A stretch of 64,000 nt of DNA from Actinacidiphila acidipaludis (GCF_019890725.1 NZ_JAINZZ010000037.1:1-64000), one strand, 5' to 3'; counted from the stretch's first letter, positions 9,394 through 18,858 are shown. Notes: generated by a model not told the origin, from the sequence alone. Translations and numbers: made by a program.

Positions 9394-11196
9394 TCACCAG
9401 CCCACGGCGACCTCCATCCACTGGGGGTTCTGCAGGGAGGTGTACGCCGCCTGTCCGGCCACGTCGTCGTACGGGAAGCCGTACGCCAGCTTGTTGATCG
9501 CGTGGTCGTGCCAGAACTTGGCGTACCAGTTGGCCGGGTCGCCCGAGTAGAACTTCGTCGGGTCCTGCTGCTGGTCGGCGGGGAGCGTCGCGGTGTGGCG
9601 GTTGAGCGCCGCGCACATCGACGGGTTGCCGGCCAGGCTGCCCGCGCAGCCGAAGATGTTGGACGTGGGCTCGTTCACCCCGACCGAACTGGCGTACGCG
9701 GTGTAGTAGTTGGCATTGGCGCCGCCGGCCCGGAAGCTGGGGTCGCTGCCGGGGGCGATGATGCGGTACGGCGCCTGGGTCTGGGCCAGCACCTTGAACT
9801 GCTGCGGGACGGCGTTCTGGAACTGCTGGAACACCTGGTCGCGGCTGGTGTTGAAGAGGTCCTGGCTGTCACCGAGCTGGACGTCCTGGCCGGAGTGCGA
9901 GTGCAGGCGGATGGCCAGCGGCAGGCCCCACGCGTCGACGCGGGTCGTGTTGCCGTTGAAGACGTTCGGGCCGATGGTGAACTCGATGAAGTCGTAGTAC
10001 TGGCTCGCCGGGGAGCCGAGGTAGAAGTACATGCGGCCCGAGGAGTTGGCGGGCATGTCGAAGTACGGCTGGTCGGCGATGGAGTGCGTCTGGCCGTTGA
10101 AGCTCCAGTACACCTGGCTGTCCGGGTACTGGCCGTTCGTCCGGTTCAGGACCGCGATCTCCATCACGTTGCTCGCGGCCGGGATCTTGCTGGTGTCACC
10201 CCAGAAGGAGTCCGGCGGGGTGGTGGGGGGCGTGGTCGGCGGGGTGGTGGACCCGGCCGGGACGTGTACCTGGAACTCCCAGAGGGAGTAGCCGTAGGTG
10301 GTGGCGCGGGCCGTGCCGTAGACGCGGACGTAGCGGCCGGTGCCGGAGACCGTCAGGTTCTGGACGCCGCCGGTGCCGGTCGTCGTCGAGTAGACGTCCG
10401 TCCAGCTCGAGCCGTCCGCGGACGTCTGAATCCTGAACGCGGTGGCGTACGCGGCCTCCCAGTTGAGGGTCACGCCGCAGACGGCCTGCGAGGCGCCGAG
10501 GTCGACCTGGAGCCACTGCGGGTCGCTGAAGGCGCTGGACCAGCGGGTGCCGGTGTTGCCGTCGACGGCCGCGGAGGCGGGGGTGCCGGCGTTCTCGCTG
10601 GAGGACGCGGTGGCGGGCCGGTTCAGCGCGGCGTTGTCCGTGCCGCAGGCGCCCTGCGTCGGGCCGGTGCCGCCGTAGACCTGGAACTCCCAGAGGGAGT
10701 AGCCGTACGTGGTGGCGCGGGCCGTGCCGTACATCCGCACGTAGCGGCCGGAACCGTTTACGGCGAGGTTCTGCACGCCACCGGCACCCGTGGTGGTCGA
10801 GTAGACGTCCGTCCAGTTCGTGCCGTCGGCGGACGTCTGGATCTTGAACGACTTGGCGTACGCGGCTTCCCAGTTGAGGGTCACCTGGCTGATCGCCTGC
10901 GTCGAGCCGAGGTCGACCTGGAGCCACTGGGGGTCGCTGAAGGCGCTGGACCAGCGGGTGCCGGTGTCGCCGTCGACGGCGGCCGAGGCGGGGGTGCCGG
11001 CGTTCTCGGTGGAGGACGCGGTGGCCGGCTTGCCCTGGGAGAGCAGGGTCCCGGCCGCTCCGGCCGGGTTCTGGGCGGTGACGGTGAGCGCGATGCCCGC
11101 CAGCAGGGCGCAGAGCAGACCGAGGATCAGATACGGCCGGGATCTGTCGTGCCTGCCGTGCCGTCGGCGCACCACCGGGGATGTGCTGCCTGACAT
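9394..11196 (-). CDS. Secreted beta-1,3-glucanase-like protein (GH64/TLP fold) with two F5/8C domains
   Basis: A 600-residue exported protein. A basic n-region and hydrophobic helix form the signal peptide (cleavage near residue 49). F5/8 type C (discoidin, CBM32-like) domains follow at about 52-175 and 186-311. Next comes a TTPPTTPP linker to 328 and a C-terminal domain to 600 resembling the GH64/thaumatin-like superfamily (YYDFIEFTIG, RVDAWGLPLAIRL). The two F5/8C copies are nearly identical, a recent internal duplication; only the second has the Cys pair. The C-terminal domain is shorter than a typical GH64 catalytic domain of about 370 residues, so activity is not certain. A CebR-type box lies upstream. 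Confidence 0.72.
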   Translation of the reverse strand: MSGSTSPVVRRRHGRHDRSRPYLILGLLCALLAGIALTVTAQNPAGAAGTLLSQGKPATASSTENAGTPASAAVDGDTGTRWSSAFSDPQWLQVDLGSTQAISQVTLNWEAAYAKSFKIQTSADGTNWTDVYSTTTGAGGVQNLAVNGSGRYVRMYGTARATTYGYSLWEFQVYGGTGPTQGACGTDNAALNRPATASSSENAGTPASAAVDGNTGTRWSSAFSDPQWLQVDLGASQAVCGVTLNWEAAYATAFRIQTSADGSSWTDVYSTTTGTGGVQNLTVSGTGRYVRVYGTARATTYGYSLWEFQVHVPAGSTTPPTTPPTTPPDSFWGDTSKIPAASNVMEIAVLNRTNGQYPDSQVYWSFNGQTHSIADQPYFDMPANSSGRMYFYLGSPASQYYDFIEFTIGPNVFNGNTTRVDAWGLPLAIRLHSHSGQDVQLGDSQDLFNTSRDQVFQQFQNAVPQQFKVLAQTQAPYRIIAPGSDPSFRAGGANANYYTAYASSVGVNEPTSNIFGCAGSLAGNPSMCAALNRHTATLPADQQQDPTKFYSGDPANWYAKFWHDHAINKLAYGFPYDDVAGQAAYTSLQNPQWMEVAVGW

Positions 11197-11246
11197 GTGA
11201 ACTCCTCAACCGGGTGGGGGTCCGTGATGGAGACCGGGAGCGCACA

Positions 11247-11260
11247 TGAGAGCGCTCTCT
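11247..11260. promoter_or_regulatory. CebR-like operator upstream of the glucanase-like gene
   Basis: TGAGAGCGCTCTCT contains the perfect 12-bp palindrome GAGAGCGCTCTC. It keeps the AGCGCT core of the CebR box but differs in the outer bases. It lies 51 nt before the gene. CebR or another LacI-family protein could bind. Confidence 0.65.
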
Positions 11261-11395
11261 GGCGAGGTGATGTTTACAAGCGCCACAGAGTCCCGTCAAT
11301 AAGTTGTTCCAGACTGGCCTGTTGGCGCCTCGGTCGTTTCGAGTCCCGAACGGGCACCGCCGCCCCTGCGTCCCAGCTCACGCGGGCAACACGAA

Positions 11396-11436
11396 GGGAC
11401 GGCCCCGTGCACGCCATCCATGCACGGGACCGCCCC
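11396..11436 (-). terminator. Terminator-like hairpin downstream of GH5 cellulase
   Basis: Arms 11396-11411 and 11421-11436 pair over 16 bp with two mismatches around a 9-nt loop. It separates the cellulase gene from the glucanase-like gene. The rest of 11197-11514 holds only the operator, this hairpin and the 10-bp repeat hairpin. Confidence 0.65.
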
Positions 11437-11482
11437 GGTCCTGGGGGCCCGGATCGCGCCGGGCCGTCGTCAGGTCGGTTCA

Positions 11483-11519
11483 ACTGAGTTCGACTGAGTT
11501 CGACTCAGTTCAACTCAGT
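11483..11519 (-). repeat. 10-bp tandem units forming a hairpin across the GH5 stop codon
   Basis: Units of the type AACTGAGTTC repeat every 10 bp, first in one sense and then inverted. Arms 11483-11499 and 11503-11519 pair at 15 of 17 positions with a 3-nt loop. The hairpin contains the cellulase stop codon (11515-11517) and so could affect termination or mRNA decay. Confidence 0.75.
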
Positions 11520-13041
11520 TCAACGATGCCAGATGGTTCTTGAACCCGATGCCGAAGTTGGTCGGCGTGCCGTTCCAGTCCGAGACCAGGGACGGGCCCG
11601 AGCTGCAGTCCCAGTTGTTCCAGGTCCAGCCCAGATAGCCGAGCTGGTGGGCGTCGAGCCAGTTCATGAACGTGTCGATGAAGCCGTGCGCGCAGTCGTT
11701 CTCGCCGATCTCGGTGGCCACCAGCGGCACCTTCGCCGCGACCGGGGCCAGTTGGGAGTCCCAGCAGGACGACGACGAGCACGTGTTGAAGTTGTAGACG
11801 TGCACGACCGCACCGAGGTTGCCCGTCGGGTCGGTCGGCTCGTGGGCCAGCCACCCCGTCAGGTCGTTGGAGTACGCCAGCCCGCCCAGCAGGATGACAT
11901 TCTGGGCGCCCGTGCCGCGGACCGCGTTGACCAGGCTCTGCATTCCGGCCACCTGGTAGCCGATGCCCGGGCACGTGCCGCCGTCCCGCCAGCACGTCCA
12001 CGCCTGCTCGGTGGTCGAGGTGGCGCGGTCGGGGTAGGGCTCGTTGAACATCTCGAAGACGACCGAGGTGTTGTTCTTGAAGGTGTCGGCCACGCTGGTC
12101 CAGAACGGGATCGCGTACTGGGCGTCCGGCATCGGCTTCTGGCAGGTCGCGTTGACGTCGGAGCAGCCCGCCGAGTTGCCGGTGTACGTGCCGTGCGTCC
12201 AGTGGAGTTCGACGATCGGCGTGATGCCGTGCGCCACCAGGCGGTTGACCCAGTCGGTGACCGCGGCGATGTAGCTGGCGCCGCCGTCGGCCGCCGGCAC
12301 GTACGACAGCCCCTCCCAGCAGTCCTCGTTGAGCGGGACGCGGACCGCGGTGACGCCCTTCCAGCTCTGGATGGCGTTGATCGAGGCGTCGTCGACCGGC
12401 CCGTTGAAGATGCCGTTGCCCTGGGCGCAGGCGAACTCGGTGCCCGAGCGGTTCACCCCGTGCAGCAGGACCTGCTTGCCCGTGGAGTCCACCAGCTTGT
12501 TGCCGGACACGTGCAGTTTCGGCGGAGCGGTGTCGCCGCCGCCGGGCGGCGCGGTCGGGGGCGTGGTCGGAGGTGTGGTCGGCGGGGTCGTGGGGGGCGT
12601 GGTCGGCGGCGTGGTGCCGTCCACGTTGCAGGTCGTGCCGTTGAGCTTGAACGTCGTGGGCACCGGGTTGCTGCCGGACCAGCTTCCGAGGAAGCCGGCG
12701 CTGACGGTGCCCCCGGTGCCGATGGTCCCGTTGTAGGACATGGACGCCACCGTCACGGCCGTGCCGGACTGCGTCCAGGTGCCGTTCCAGCCCTGGGTCA
12801 CCTTCTGGCCACCGGCGAAGTCGAAGGTGAGCGTCCAACTGGACGTGGGCGCGGCGTTGTTGGTGATGACAACGTTGCCCTGAAATCCCGCGTCCCATTG
12901 GTTGGTCACGGAATACGCGACCGCGCAGGCGGGGGCGGCGCCGGAGGCGGTGGCGCCGAAGGTGGGCAGCAGTGCGGCAGCGGCCGCCGCGGTGGTCGCC
13001 GCGGCCGTGCCGAACACCGCGGTGCGCGTGCGTCGTCGCAT
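11515..13041 (-). CDS. Secreted CBM2-GH5 cellulase (endoglucanase)
   Basis: A 508-residue protein. The signal peptide runs to about residue 34, a CBM2 cellulose-binding module about 38-139 (bounded by Cys39 and Cys138), a (TTPP)n linker 143-167, and a GH5 catalytic domain 175-508. Catalytic Glu334 lies in FEMFNEP (acid/base) and Glu444 in VATEIGEND (nucleophile). It should cut internal beta-1,4 bonds in cellulose, complementing the GH48 enzyme encoded divergently. A CebR-like site lies in the shared upstream region. Confidence 0.93.
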   Translation of the reverse strand: MRRRTRTAVFGTAAATTAAAAAALLPTFGATASGAAPACAVAYSVTNQWDAGFQGNVVITNNAAPTSSWTLTFDFAGGQKVTQGWNGTWTQSGTAVTVASMSYNGTIGTGGTVSAGFLGSWSGSNPVPTTFKLNGTTCNVDGTTPPTTPPTTPPTTPPTTPPTAPPGGGDTAPPKLHVSGNKLVDSTGKQVLLHGVNRSGTEFACAQGNGIFNGPVDDASINAIQSWKGVTAVRVPLNEDCWEGLSYVPAADGGASYIAAVTDWVNRLVAHGITPIVELHWTHGTYTGNSAGCSDVNATCQKPMPDAQYAIPFWTSVADTFKNNTSVVFEMFNEPYPDRATSTTEQAWTCWRDGGTCPGIGYQVAGMQSLVNAVRGTGAQNVILLGGLAYSNDLTGWLAHEPTDPTGNLGAVVHVYNFNTCSSSSCWDSQLAPVAAKVPLVATEIGENDCAHGFIDTFMNWLDAHQLGYLGWTWNNWDCSSGPSLVSDWNGTPTNFGIGFKNHLASLN

Positions 13042-13094
13042 GTGCGACTCCTGGTGAGTGGGGGGTGAGTGGGGGGGTGGGGGGATACAACTCG

Positions 13095-13108
13095 TGGACG
13101 CGCTCCCA
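13095..13108. promoter_or_regulatory. Degenerate CebR-like operator upstream of GH5 cellulase
   Basis: TGGACGCGCTCCCA, with two differences from the perfect CebR box. It lies 54 nt upstream of the GH5 start. The right half-site is intact and the left is weakened, so binding may be weaker. Confidence 0.6.
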
Positions 13109-13267
13109 CTGGTCCGCGCCAGACCATAGCGGCCCCTGCCCGCGCTCGGTAGAGGGCCTGTGTCATCGCTTCGGGTCCCGAAGGCATCACATCCGTGGGA
13201 ATGCCCGGTGAATGACGGGAGAGCACCCCTGCAGACAAGTCATGAACATGCTCTTGGGGCGCAGCTC

Positions 13268-13296
13268 TTGACAGTCCTTCATCCCGCCTTGATTGT
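13268..13296 (+). promoter_or_regulatory. Promoter of the GH48 gene
   Basis: A perfect -35 hexamer TTGACA (13268-13273), a 17-nt spacer and a weak -10 hexamer GATTGT (13291-13296). The CebR operator starts at the end of the -10, the classic position for repression by blocking RNA polymerase. The 13042-13370 gap holds this promoter, both operators and the GH5 upstream region. Confidence 0.65.
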
Positions 13297-13309
13297 GGGA
13301 GCGCTCCCA
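13296..13309. promoter_or_regulatory. CebR operator upstream of GH48 cellulase
   Basis: A perfect TGGGAGCGCTCCCA palindrome, 61 nt before the GH48 ATG and overlapping the end of the -10 hexamer. Confidence 0.93.
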
Positions 13310-13370
13310 CTGGTTCAGTAGCGCAAGTTCTGGCATCCCCCCACCGAGAACCGCGAGGAGGACCTCTCGC

Positions 13371-16298
13371 ATGCCCAGAGGAAGACCGTTCAGGAAGCGG
13401 CTGCGACAGCTGGCGACCGCGTTCGCGGCGGCGCTCGCCGTCCCGCTGGCCATGACGGCCGCCGGCGGCGGGCCGGTCGCGCACGCCGACACGCTGCAGT
13501 GCAGCGTCGACTACTCGACGAACGACTGGGGCTCCGGCTTCACCGCGACCGCCAAGATCACCAACCTCGGCAGCGCGGCGATCAACGGCTGGACGCTCAC
13601 GTACTCCTACACCGGCAACCAGACGTTGCAGAACGGCTGGAACGGCACCTGGTCGCAGTCCGGGAAGAACGTCACGGTCGTCGCGCCCGACTGGGCCAAG
13701 ACCATCCCGGCCGGCGGCAACGCCTCCACCAGCGCCAACTTCGGCTACAGCGGCACCAACGCGGCGCCGACCGGGTTCGCGGTCAACGGCACCGTCTGCG
13801 GCGGCGCCCACCAGCCGCCGCTGCCCGTGCTGACCAGCCCGTCGGCCGGCGCCACCTACACCGCGGGCGCCACCATCCCGCTGGCCGCTACCGCGGTCGC
13901 TGCGGACAGCGCCACGATCACCAAGGTGGAGTTCTACAGCGACACCACGCTGCTGGGGACCGACACCACCGCGCCCTACAGCCTCAACTGGTCGGCGGTG
14001 CCCGCCGGTGACTACTCGGTCTACGCCAAGGCGTACGACAGCCTCGGCGCGTCCGGCGAGTCCACCCCGGTGGGCGTGCACGTCGCCGCCGGGCCGTCCG
14101 TCGTCGCCTCACCGGCGCAGGTCTCGGTGCAGCAGGGCAAGACCGGGACGTTCGGGGTGAAGCTGTCCGCGGCGCCGTCGTCCAACGTGACGGTCGCGGT
14201 CGCCCGCAGCTCCGGGAACACCGGCCTGAGCGTGCAGTCCGGCGCGAGCCTGACCTTCACGCCGAGCAACTGGAGCACCGCGCAGAACGTCACGGTGGCG
14301 GCCGACGCCTCCGGCACCGGCACGGCGACCTTCTCGGCCACCGCGACCGGCTACGCCAAGGCCGACGTCACGGTCACCGAGATCGGCGCGACCAGCGACT
14401 ACAACGCGCGCTTCCTGTCGCTCTACGGGAAGATCACCGACCCGGCGAACGGCTACTTCTCGCCGCAGGGCATTCCGTACCACTCGGTGGAGACACTGAT
14501 CGTCGAGGCGCCGGACTACGGCCACGAGACGACCTCCGAGGCGTACTCGTACATGATCTGGCTGCAGGCCATGTACGGCGAGGTCACCCAGGACTGGAGC
14601 AAGTTCAACGGGGCCTGGGGGACCATGGAGAAGTACATGATCCCCACCCACGCCGACCAGCCGACGAACTCCTTCTACAACGCCAGTTCACCGGCCACCT
14701 ACGCCCCCGAGCACCCGTTGCCCTCGGACTACCCGTCCAAGCTCGACAGCTCGGTCAAGGTGGGCGTGGACCCGATCGCCGCGGAGCTGAAGTCGGCCTA
14801 CGGCACGGACGACATCTACGGCATGCACTGGCTGGAGGACGTCGACAACGTCTACGGCTACGGCGACACCCCGGGCGGCGGCTGCGAGCTCGGCCCGACG
14901 GCCGCCGGACCGTCGTACATCAACACCTTCCAGCGCGGCGCGCAGGAGTCGGTGTGGGAGACGGTGCCGCAGCCGACCTGTGACGCCTTCAAGTACGGCG
15001 GCAAGAACGGCTACCTGGACCTGTTCACCGGGGACTCCAGCTACGCCCAGCAGTGGAAGTACACCGACGCCCCCGACGCCGACGCGCGCGCGATCCAGGC
15101 CGCCTACTGGGCCGACACCTGGGCCAAGGCGCAAGGCAAGAGCGCGGACGTGGCGGCCACCGTCGCCAAGGCCGGCAAGATGGGCGACTACCTGCGGTAC
15201 TCGTTCTTCGACAAGTACTTCAAGAAGATCGGCAACTGCACCAGCCCGAGCACCTGCGCGGCGGGCACCGGCAAGGACAGCGAGCACTACCTGCTGTCCT
15301 GGTACTACGCCTGGGGCGGCTCGTCCGGCTCCGGCGGCGGCTGGGCCTGGCGCATCGGCGACGGCGCGTCGCACTTCGGCTACCAGAACCCGCTGGCGGC
15401 CTACGCGCTGACCAACGACGCGGCGATGGCCCCCAAGTCGGCCACCGGCAAGGCGGACTGGACCACCAGCCTGTCGCGGCAGCTGGAGTTCTACCGCTGG
15501 CTGCAGTCGAGCGAGGGCGCGATCGCCGGCGGCGCCACCAACAGCTGGAACGGCGCGTACGAACAGCCCCCGGCCGGCACGTCCACCTTCTACGGGATGG
15601 CGTACGACTGGGAGCCCGTCTACCACGACCCGCCGTCGAACCAGTGGTTCGGCATGCAGGCCTGGTCGATGGAGCGCGTCGCGGAGTACTACCAGCAGAC
15701 CGGCAACGCCACCGCGAAGGCCATCCTCGACAAGTGGGTGACCTGGGCGATGTCGCAGACCACCATCAACGCGGACGGCACCTTCAAGATCCCGTCCGAC
15801 CTGCAGTGGTCCGGCCAGCCCGATACCTGGAACCCGTCGAGCCCCGGCGCCAACACGGGTCTTCACGTGACGGTGTCCGCGTACGGCAACGACCTCGGGG
15901 TGACCGCGGCCTACGCCAAGACGCTGGCCTACTACGCCGCCAAGTCCGGCAGCACCGCCGCCAAGACCATGGCCAAGCAGCTGCTCGACGGCATGTGGAA
16001 CAACTACCAGGACCCGCTGGGCATCGCCACGCCGGAGACCCGGACCGACTACAGCCGGTTCAACGACCCGGTCTACATCCCGTCCGGCTGGACGGGGACC
16101 ATGCCCAACGGCGACAAGATCGACAGCAACTCGACCTTCCTCGAGCTGCGGTCCTTCTACAAGAACGACCCCAACTGGTCGAAGGTGCAGGCGTACCTCA
16201 GCGGAGGCGCGGCCCCGTCCTTCACCTACCACCGCTTCTGGGCCCAGGCGGACATCGCCATGGCCATGGGAGCGTACGCGCTGCTGTTCAACGCGTGA
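13371..16298 (+). CDS. Secreted GH48 exocellulase (cellobiohydrolase) with CBM2 and two beta-sandwich modules
   Basis: A 975-residue protein. The start at 13371 follows GAGGAGGA by 8 nt; the frame is open further upstream but would overlap the operator. Order: signal peptide 1-39, CBM2 about 43-143, a bacterial Ig-like module about 152-238, a second beta-sandwich module about 242-337 (signature LTFTPSNW), and GH48 about 343-975. Glu390 in [10 protein letters not shown] is at the position of the family's catalytic acid. GH48 enzymes release cellobiose processively from reducing ends and are a hallmark of strong cellulose degraders. Cellobiose is the ligand system handled by CebEFG/BglC nearby. 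Confidence 0.95.
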   Translation: MPRGRPFRKRLRQLATAFAAALAVPLAMTAAGGGPVAHADTLQCSVDYSTNDWGSGFTATAKITNLGSAAINGWTLTYSYTGNQTLQNGWNGTWSQSGKNVTVVAPDWAKTIPAGGNASTSANFGYSGTNAAPTGFAVNGTVCGGAHQPPLPVLTSPSAGATYTAGATIPLAATAVAADSATITKVEFYSDTTLLGTDTTAPYSLNWSAVPAGDYSVYAKAYDSLGASGESTPVGVHVAAGPSVVASPAQVSVQQGKTGTFGVKLSAAPSSNVTVAVARSSGNTGLSVQSGASLTFTPSNWSTAQNVTVAADASGTGTATFSATATGYAKADVTVTEIGATSDYNARFLSLYGKITDPANGYFSPQGIPYHSVETLIVEAPDYGHETTSEAYSYMIWLQAMYGEVTQDWSKFNGAWGTMEKYMIPTHADQPTNSFYNASSPATYAPEHPLPSDYPSKLDSSVKVGVDPIAAELKSAYGTDDIYGMHWLEDVDNVYGYGDTPGGGCELGPTAAGPSYINTFQRGAQESVWETVPQPTCDAFKYGGKNGYLDLFTGDSSYAQQWKYTDAPDADARAIQAAYWADTWAKAQGKSADVAATVAKAGKMGDYLRYSFFDKYFKKIGNCTSPSTCAAGTGKDSEHYLLSWYYAWGGSSGSGGGWAWRIGDGASHFGYQNPLAAYALTNDAAMAPKSATGKADWTTSLSRQLEFYRWLQSSEGAIAGGATNSWNGAYEQPPAGTSTFYGMAYDWEPVYHDPPSNQWFGMQAWSMERVAEYYQQTGNATAKAILDKWVTWAMSQTTINADGTFKIPSDLQWSGQPDTWNPSSPGANTGLHVTVSAYGNDLGVTAAYAKTLAYYAAKSGSTAAKTMAKQLLDGMWNNYQDPLGIATPETRTDYSRFNDPVYIPSGWTGTMPNGDKIDSNSTFLELRSFYKNDPNWSKVQAYLSGGAAPSFTYHRFWAQADIAMAMGAYALLFNA

Positions 16299-16302
16299 CG
16301 TC

Positions 16303-16332
16303 CCGGCCGGGCGGTTCCCGCCGCCCGGCCGG
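16303..16332 (+). terminator. Terminator after GH48 gene
   Basis: A perfect 12-bp GC stem (16303-16314 with 16321-16332) with a 6-nt loop, 5 nt after the stop codon. Nothing else convincing was seen between here and the tRNA terminator at 16632. Confidence 0.75.
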
Positions 16333-16631
16333 CACGCGTGAGAACGGCGGCCCCGGCCCCCGGGAACGGGCGGCGGCGGGGAGATGACCCGGGTCGGCCC
16401 TGCCTGCCCCCGGCCCGCCGCCCACCCTTTCCCGGGCCCGCAGGCCCGCCCCCGCGGAGAGTGCGGAGGGCGGGCCTGCGGCGTGCCCGGGGCTGCCGGA
16501 GGCTGAGCATGACCGTTGTCCGCTGTCAGGCCGAAGCGCCGTGCCCACGACCGCTGCCGGGCCGGTGGCCCCGGAAGCCGTGGCGGGCACGGCCGCTGTC
16601 GCCTTGCCGCAGGCGCCCCCGGGGAACGACG

Positions 16632-16662
16632 AAGCCCCGGCTGCTCGCGCAGGCCGGGGCTT
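16632..16662 (-). terminator. Terminator downstream of tRNA-His
   Basis: A perfect 10-bp stem AAGCCCCGGC/GCCGGGGCTT with an 11-nt loop, 8 nt beyond the tRNA 3' end on the minus strand. Confidence 0.75.
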
Positions 16663-16669
16663 GATCGTA

Positions 16670-16746
16670 TGGGGTGAGTGACGGGACTCGAACCCGCGAC
16701 ATCCTGGACCACAACCAGGTGCTCTACCAGCTGAGCTACACCCACC
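16670..16746 (-). tRNA. tRNA-His (GTG anticodon)
   Basis: A complete cloverleaf on the minus strand. The anticodon loop TTGTGGT gives anticodon GTG. The T-loop GGTTCGAGTCC and D-loop AGCTCAGTTGGTAGAGC are canonical. Acceptor GTGGGTG pairs with CACTCAC (one G-T). The histidine-specific extra G at -1 (complement of 16746) is encoded and faces C73. The CCA end is encoded at 16672-16670. Confidence 0.97.
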
Positions 16747-16936
16747 ATCAGCGGCGCTTTCCCTGCCGGGGTGGCGCCGCCTGAAAAAGTGTACAGGGTG
16801 GCGAGGGGTGGTCGCGCACAGCTTTTCGCGTGGTGCCGGGCGGTGTCGTGCCCCGGCACCGGCGGGCGTCCGCGGACGCCCGCCTATCCCTCGGGGGAGG
16901 GGCCGGCCGCGCCCGGGAGCGCGGCCGCGGCCGTCC

Positions 16937-17563
16937 TCAGTGGGCGGCGCCGCCGGCCGGCTTCTCCGCGGGCACCACGTGCCGCGCGGCGATCGACCGC
17001 GCGGTGTCGGTGTCCGGGCCGGGCGCGGGCACGAAGACCGCCTCCCGGTAGTAGCGCAGCTCGGCGATGGACTCGCGGATGTCCGCCAGCGCCCGGTGGT
17101 TGCCGTTCTTCTCGGGGCTGTTGAAGTACGCCCGCGGGTACCAGCGGCGCGCCAGCTCCTTGATCGAGGACACGTCGACGATCCGGTAGTGCAGGTGCTG
17201 CTCCAGCGTCGGCATGTCCCGCGCCAGGAACCCGCGGTCGGTGGACACCGAGTTCCCGCACAGCGGGGCCTTGCGCGGCTCCGTGACGTGCTCGCGCACG
17301 TAGTCCAGGACGATCTTCTCCGCCTCGGACATGGTGACGCCGCCGGCCAGCTCGTCCAGCAGTCCGGAGGAGGTGTGCATCTGCCGGACGATCTCCGGCA
17401 TCGACTCCAGCGCCTCGGCGGGCGGGCGGATCACGATGTCCACCCCCTCGCCGAGGATGTTCAGCTCCGAGTCGGTGACGAGCGCGGCCACCTCGATGAG
17501 CGCGTCATGCGCCAGAGAGAGGCCGGTCATCTCACAGTCGATCCACACCATCCGGTCGTTCAT
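16937..17563 (-). CDS. orn: Oligoribonuclease (3'-5' exoribonuclease for 2-5 nt RNA)
   Basis: A 208-residue DEDDh exonuclease. WIDCEMTGL gives the first Asp and Glu, and [12 protein letters not shown] the catalytic His and last Asp. It degrades nanoRNAs and pGpG from c-di-GMP turnover. It starts 5 nt after the adpA stop; an in-frame GTG at 17572 would overlap adpA. The adpA-orn arrangement is well known in Streptomyces, where loss of orn impairs aerial growth. Confidence 0.96.
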   Translation of the reverse strand: MNDRMVWIDCEMTGLSLAHDALIEVAALVTDSELNILGEGVDIVIRPPAEALESMPEIVRQMHTSSGLLDELAGGVTMSEAEKIVLDYVREHVTEPRKAPLCGNSVSTDRGFLARDMPTLEQHLHYRIVDVSSIKELARRWYPRAYFNSPEKNGNHRALADIRESIAELRYYREAVFVPAPGPDTDTARSIAARHVVPAEKPAGGAAH

Positions 17564-17568
17564 GCGTC

Positions 17569-18858
17569 TCACCCTACGGGTCGATCACGCGGGCCGGGCA
17601 GTGCGGCGCCGAGCCCCCGCGCGGTCCGCAGCCTGGTACGTCCCGGGCCGTCCGTCATGTCGCCCCGCCCGGGCTGGTCCGGCACCCGCGCGTACGCCTC
17701 GCCGTCGCCCTTGCCGGGGACGGCCAGGATCTGCGCCACGGGGCCGCGGCGCAGCGCCGGGATCTCCGGGGACGGCAGCGGCCGGTCCGGCTCGTCCTGC
17801 GGCCGCCTGGCCCGGTACGCGGCCCGGTACGAGGCGGGGGAGGACCCGAGCTGCCGCCGGAAGTGCCCGCGCAGCGCCACCGGGGAGCGGAACCCGCACC
17901 GGCCGGCGACCTCGTCCACCGAGTAGTCGGACGTCTCCAGCAGCCGCTGCGCCTGCAGCACCCGCTGGGTGATCAGCCACTGCAGGGGCGCGCTGCCGGT
18001 GAGCGACCGGAAACGGCGGTCGAACGTGCGGCGGCTCATGTAGGCGCGCGCGGCCAGCGCCTCCACGTCGAACTGCTCGTGGAGGTGCTCCAGCGCCCAG
18101 GCGACGACCTCGGCCAGCGGGTCGGCCCCGATCTCCTCCGGTAAAGACCTGTCGAGGTGCCGCTGCCCGGTCTGCCAGTCGGCGCGCCGCGGCGGCACCA
18201 CCAGCCGCCGGGCGAGCGCGGCCGCCGCGTCCGTGCCGTGGTCGGTGCGCACCACGTGCAGGCACAGGTCGATGCCGGCGGCGGTGCCCGCGGAGGTCAG
18301 CACGTCGCCGTCGTCCACGAACAGCTCGCGCGGGTCGACGTGCACCGACGGGTAGCGCTTGGCGAGCGTCGGCGCGTACATCCAGTGGGTGGTCGCCGGA
18401 CGGCCGTCCAGCAGTCCGGCGGCGGCGAGCACGAACGCGCCCGTGCACAGGCCGATGATGCGGGCGCCCTCCTCGTGCGCCCGGCGGATCGCGTCCAGCG
18501 CCTCCGGCGGCGGCGCCTGCGAGATCGAGCGCCACGTCGGCACGACGACCGTGCCGGCCCGCGACAGCGCCTCGAGGCCGTACGGAGCGGTCAACTCCAG
18601 GCCTCCGGTGGTGCGCAGCGGGCCCTCCTCACCGGCGCACACCAGGAGCCGGTAGCGGGGCACGCCGGCGTCCTGGCGGTCGATGCCGAACACCGACAGC
18701 GGTATGGAGCTCTCGAATATCGGGCCACCGCTGAAGAGCAGCACCGCGACGACCTCGGGCCGGCGCCGCGCGGAGAGTTTACGGATGGCGCGAGGCGATG
18801 CGGATGGTGCTTGCGACGAAGTGTCCGTCGCCGTACCGGAACCGGACTCCTGGCTCAT
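17569..18858 (-). CDS. adpA: AdpA, AraC-family master regulator of development and secondary metabolism
   Basis: A 429-residue protein. The N-terminal DJ-1/PfpI-like domain (about 34-220, [35 protein letters not shown]) mediates dimerisation. A C-terminal AraC/XylS pair of HTH motifs (about 245-345, [32 protein letters not shown]) binds DNA. Leu239 between the domains is encoded by TTA, making translation dependent on bldA tRNA. In Streptomyces, AdpA activates sporulation, extracellular hydrolases and antibiotics. It is followed directly by orn. Confidence 0.97.
   Translation of the reverse strand: MSQESGSGTATDTSSQAPSASPRAIRKLSARRRPEVVAVLLFSGGPIFESSIPLSVFGIDRQDAGVPRYRLLVCAGEEGPLRTTGGLELTAPYGLEALSRAGTVVVPTWRSISQAPPPEALDAIRRAHEEGARIIGLCTGAFVLAAAGLLDGRPATTHWMYAPTLAKRYPSVHVDPRELFVDDGDVLTSAGTAAGIDLCLHVVRTDHGTDAAAALARRLVVPPRRADWQTGQRHLDRSLPEEIGADPLAEVVAWALEHLHEQFDVEALAARAYMSRRTFDRRFRSLTGSAPLQWLITQRVLQAQRLLETSDYSVDEVAGRCGFRSPVALRGHFRRQLGSSPASYRAAYRARRPQDEPDRPLPSPEIPALRRGPVAQILAVPGKGDGEAYARVPDQPGRGDMTDGPGRTRLRTARGLGAALPGPRDRPVG
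18142..18144 (-). promoter_or_regulatory. TTA (bldA-dependent) codon in adpA
   Basis: On the plus strand this reads taa; on the coding strand it is the Leu239 codon TTA in the context R-S-L-P-E-E. TTA is the rarest codon in streptomycetes and is read only by the bldA tRNA. Its position between the two AdpA domains matches the conserved site known for adpA. Confidence 0.95.

Noticed and set aside
16299-16672. tRNA-His 3' end as an integration site for the cellulase island
   Set aside because: No integrase gene and no second copy of the tRNA 3' end was seen in the window; kept only as a question in the synteny finding.
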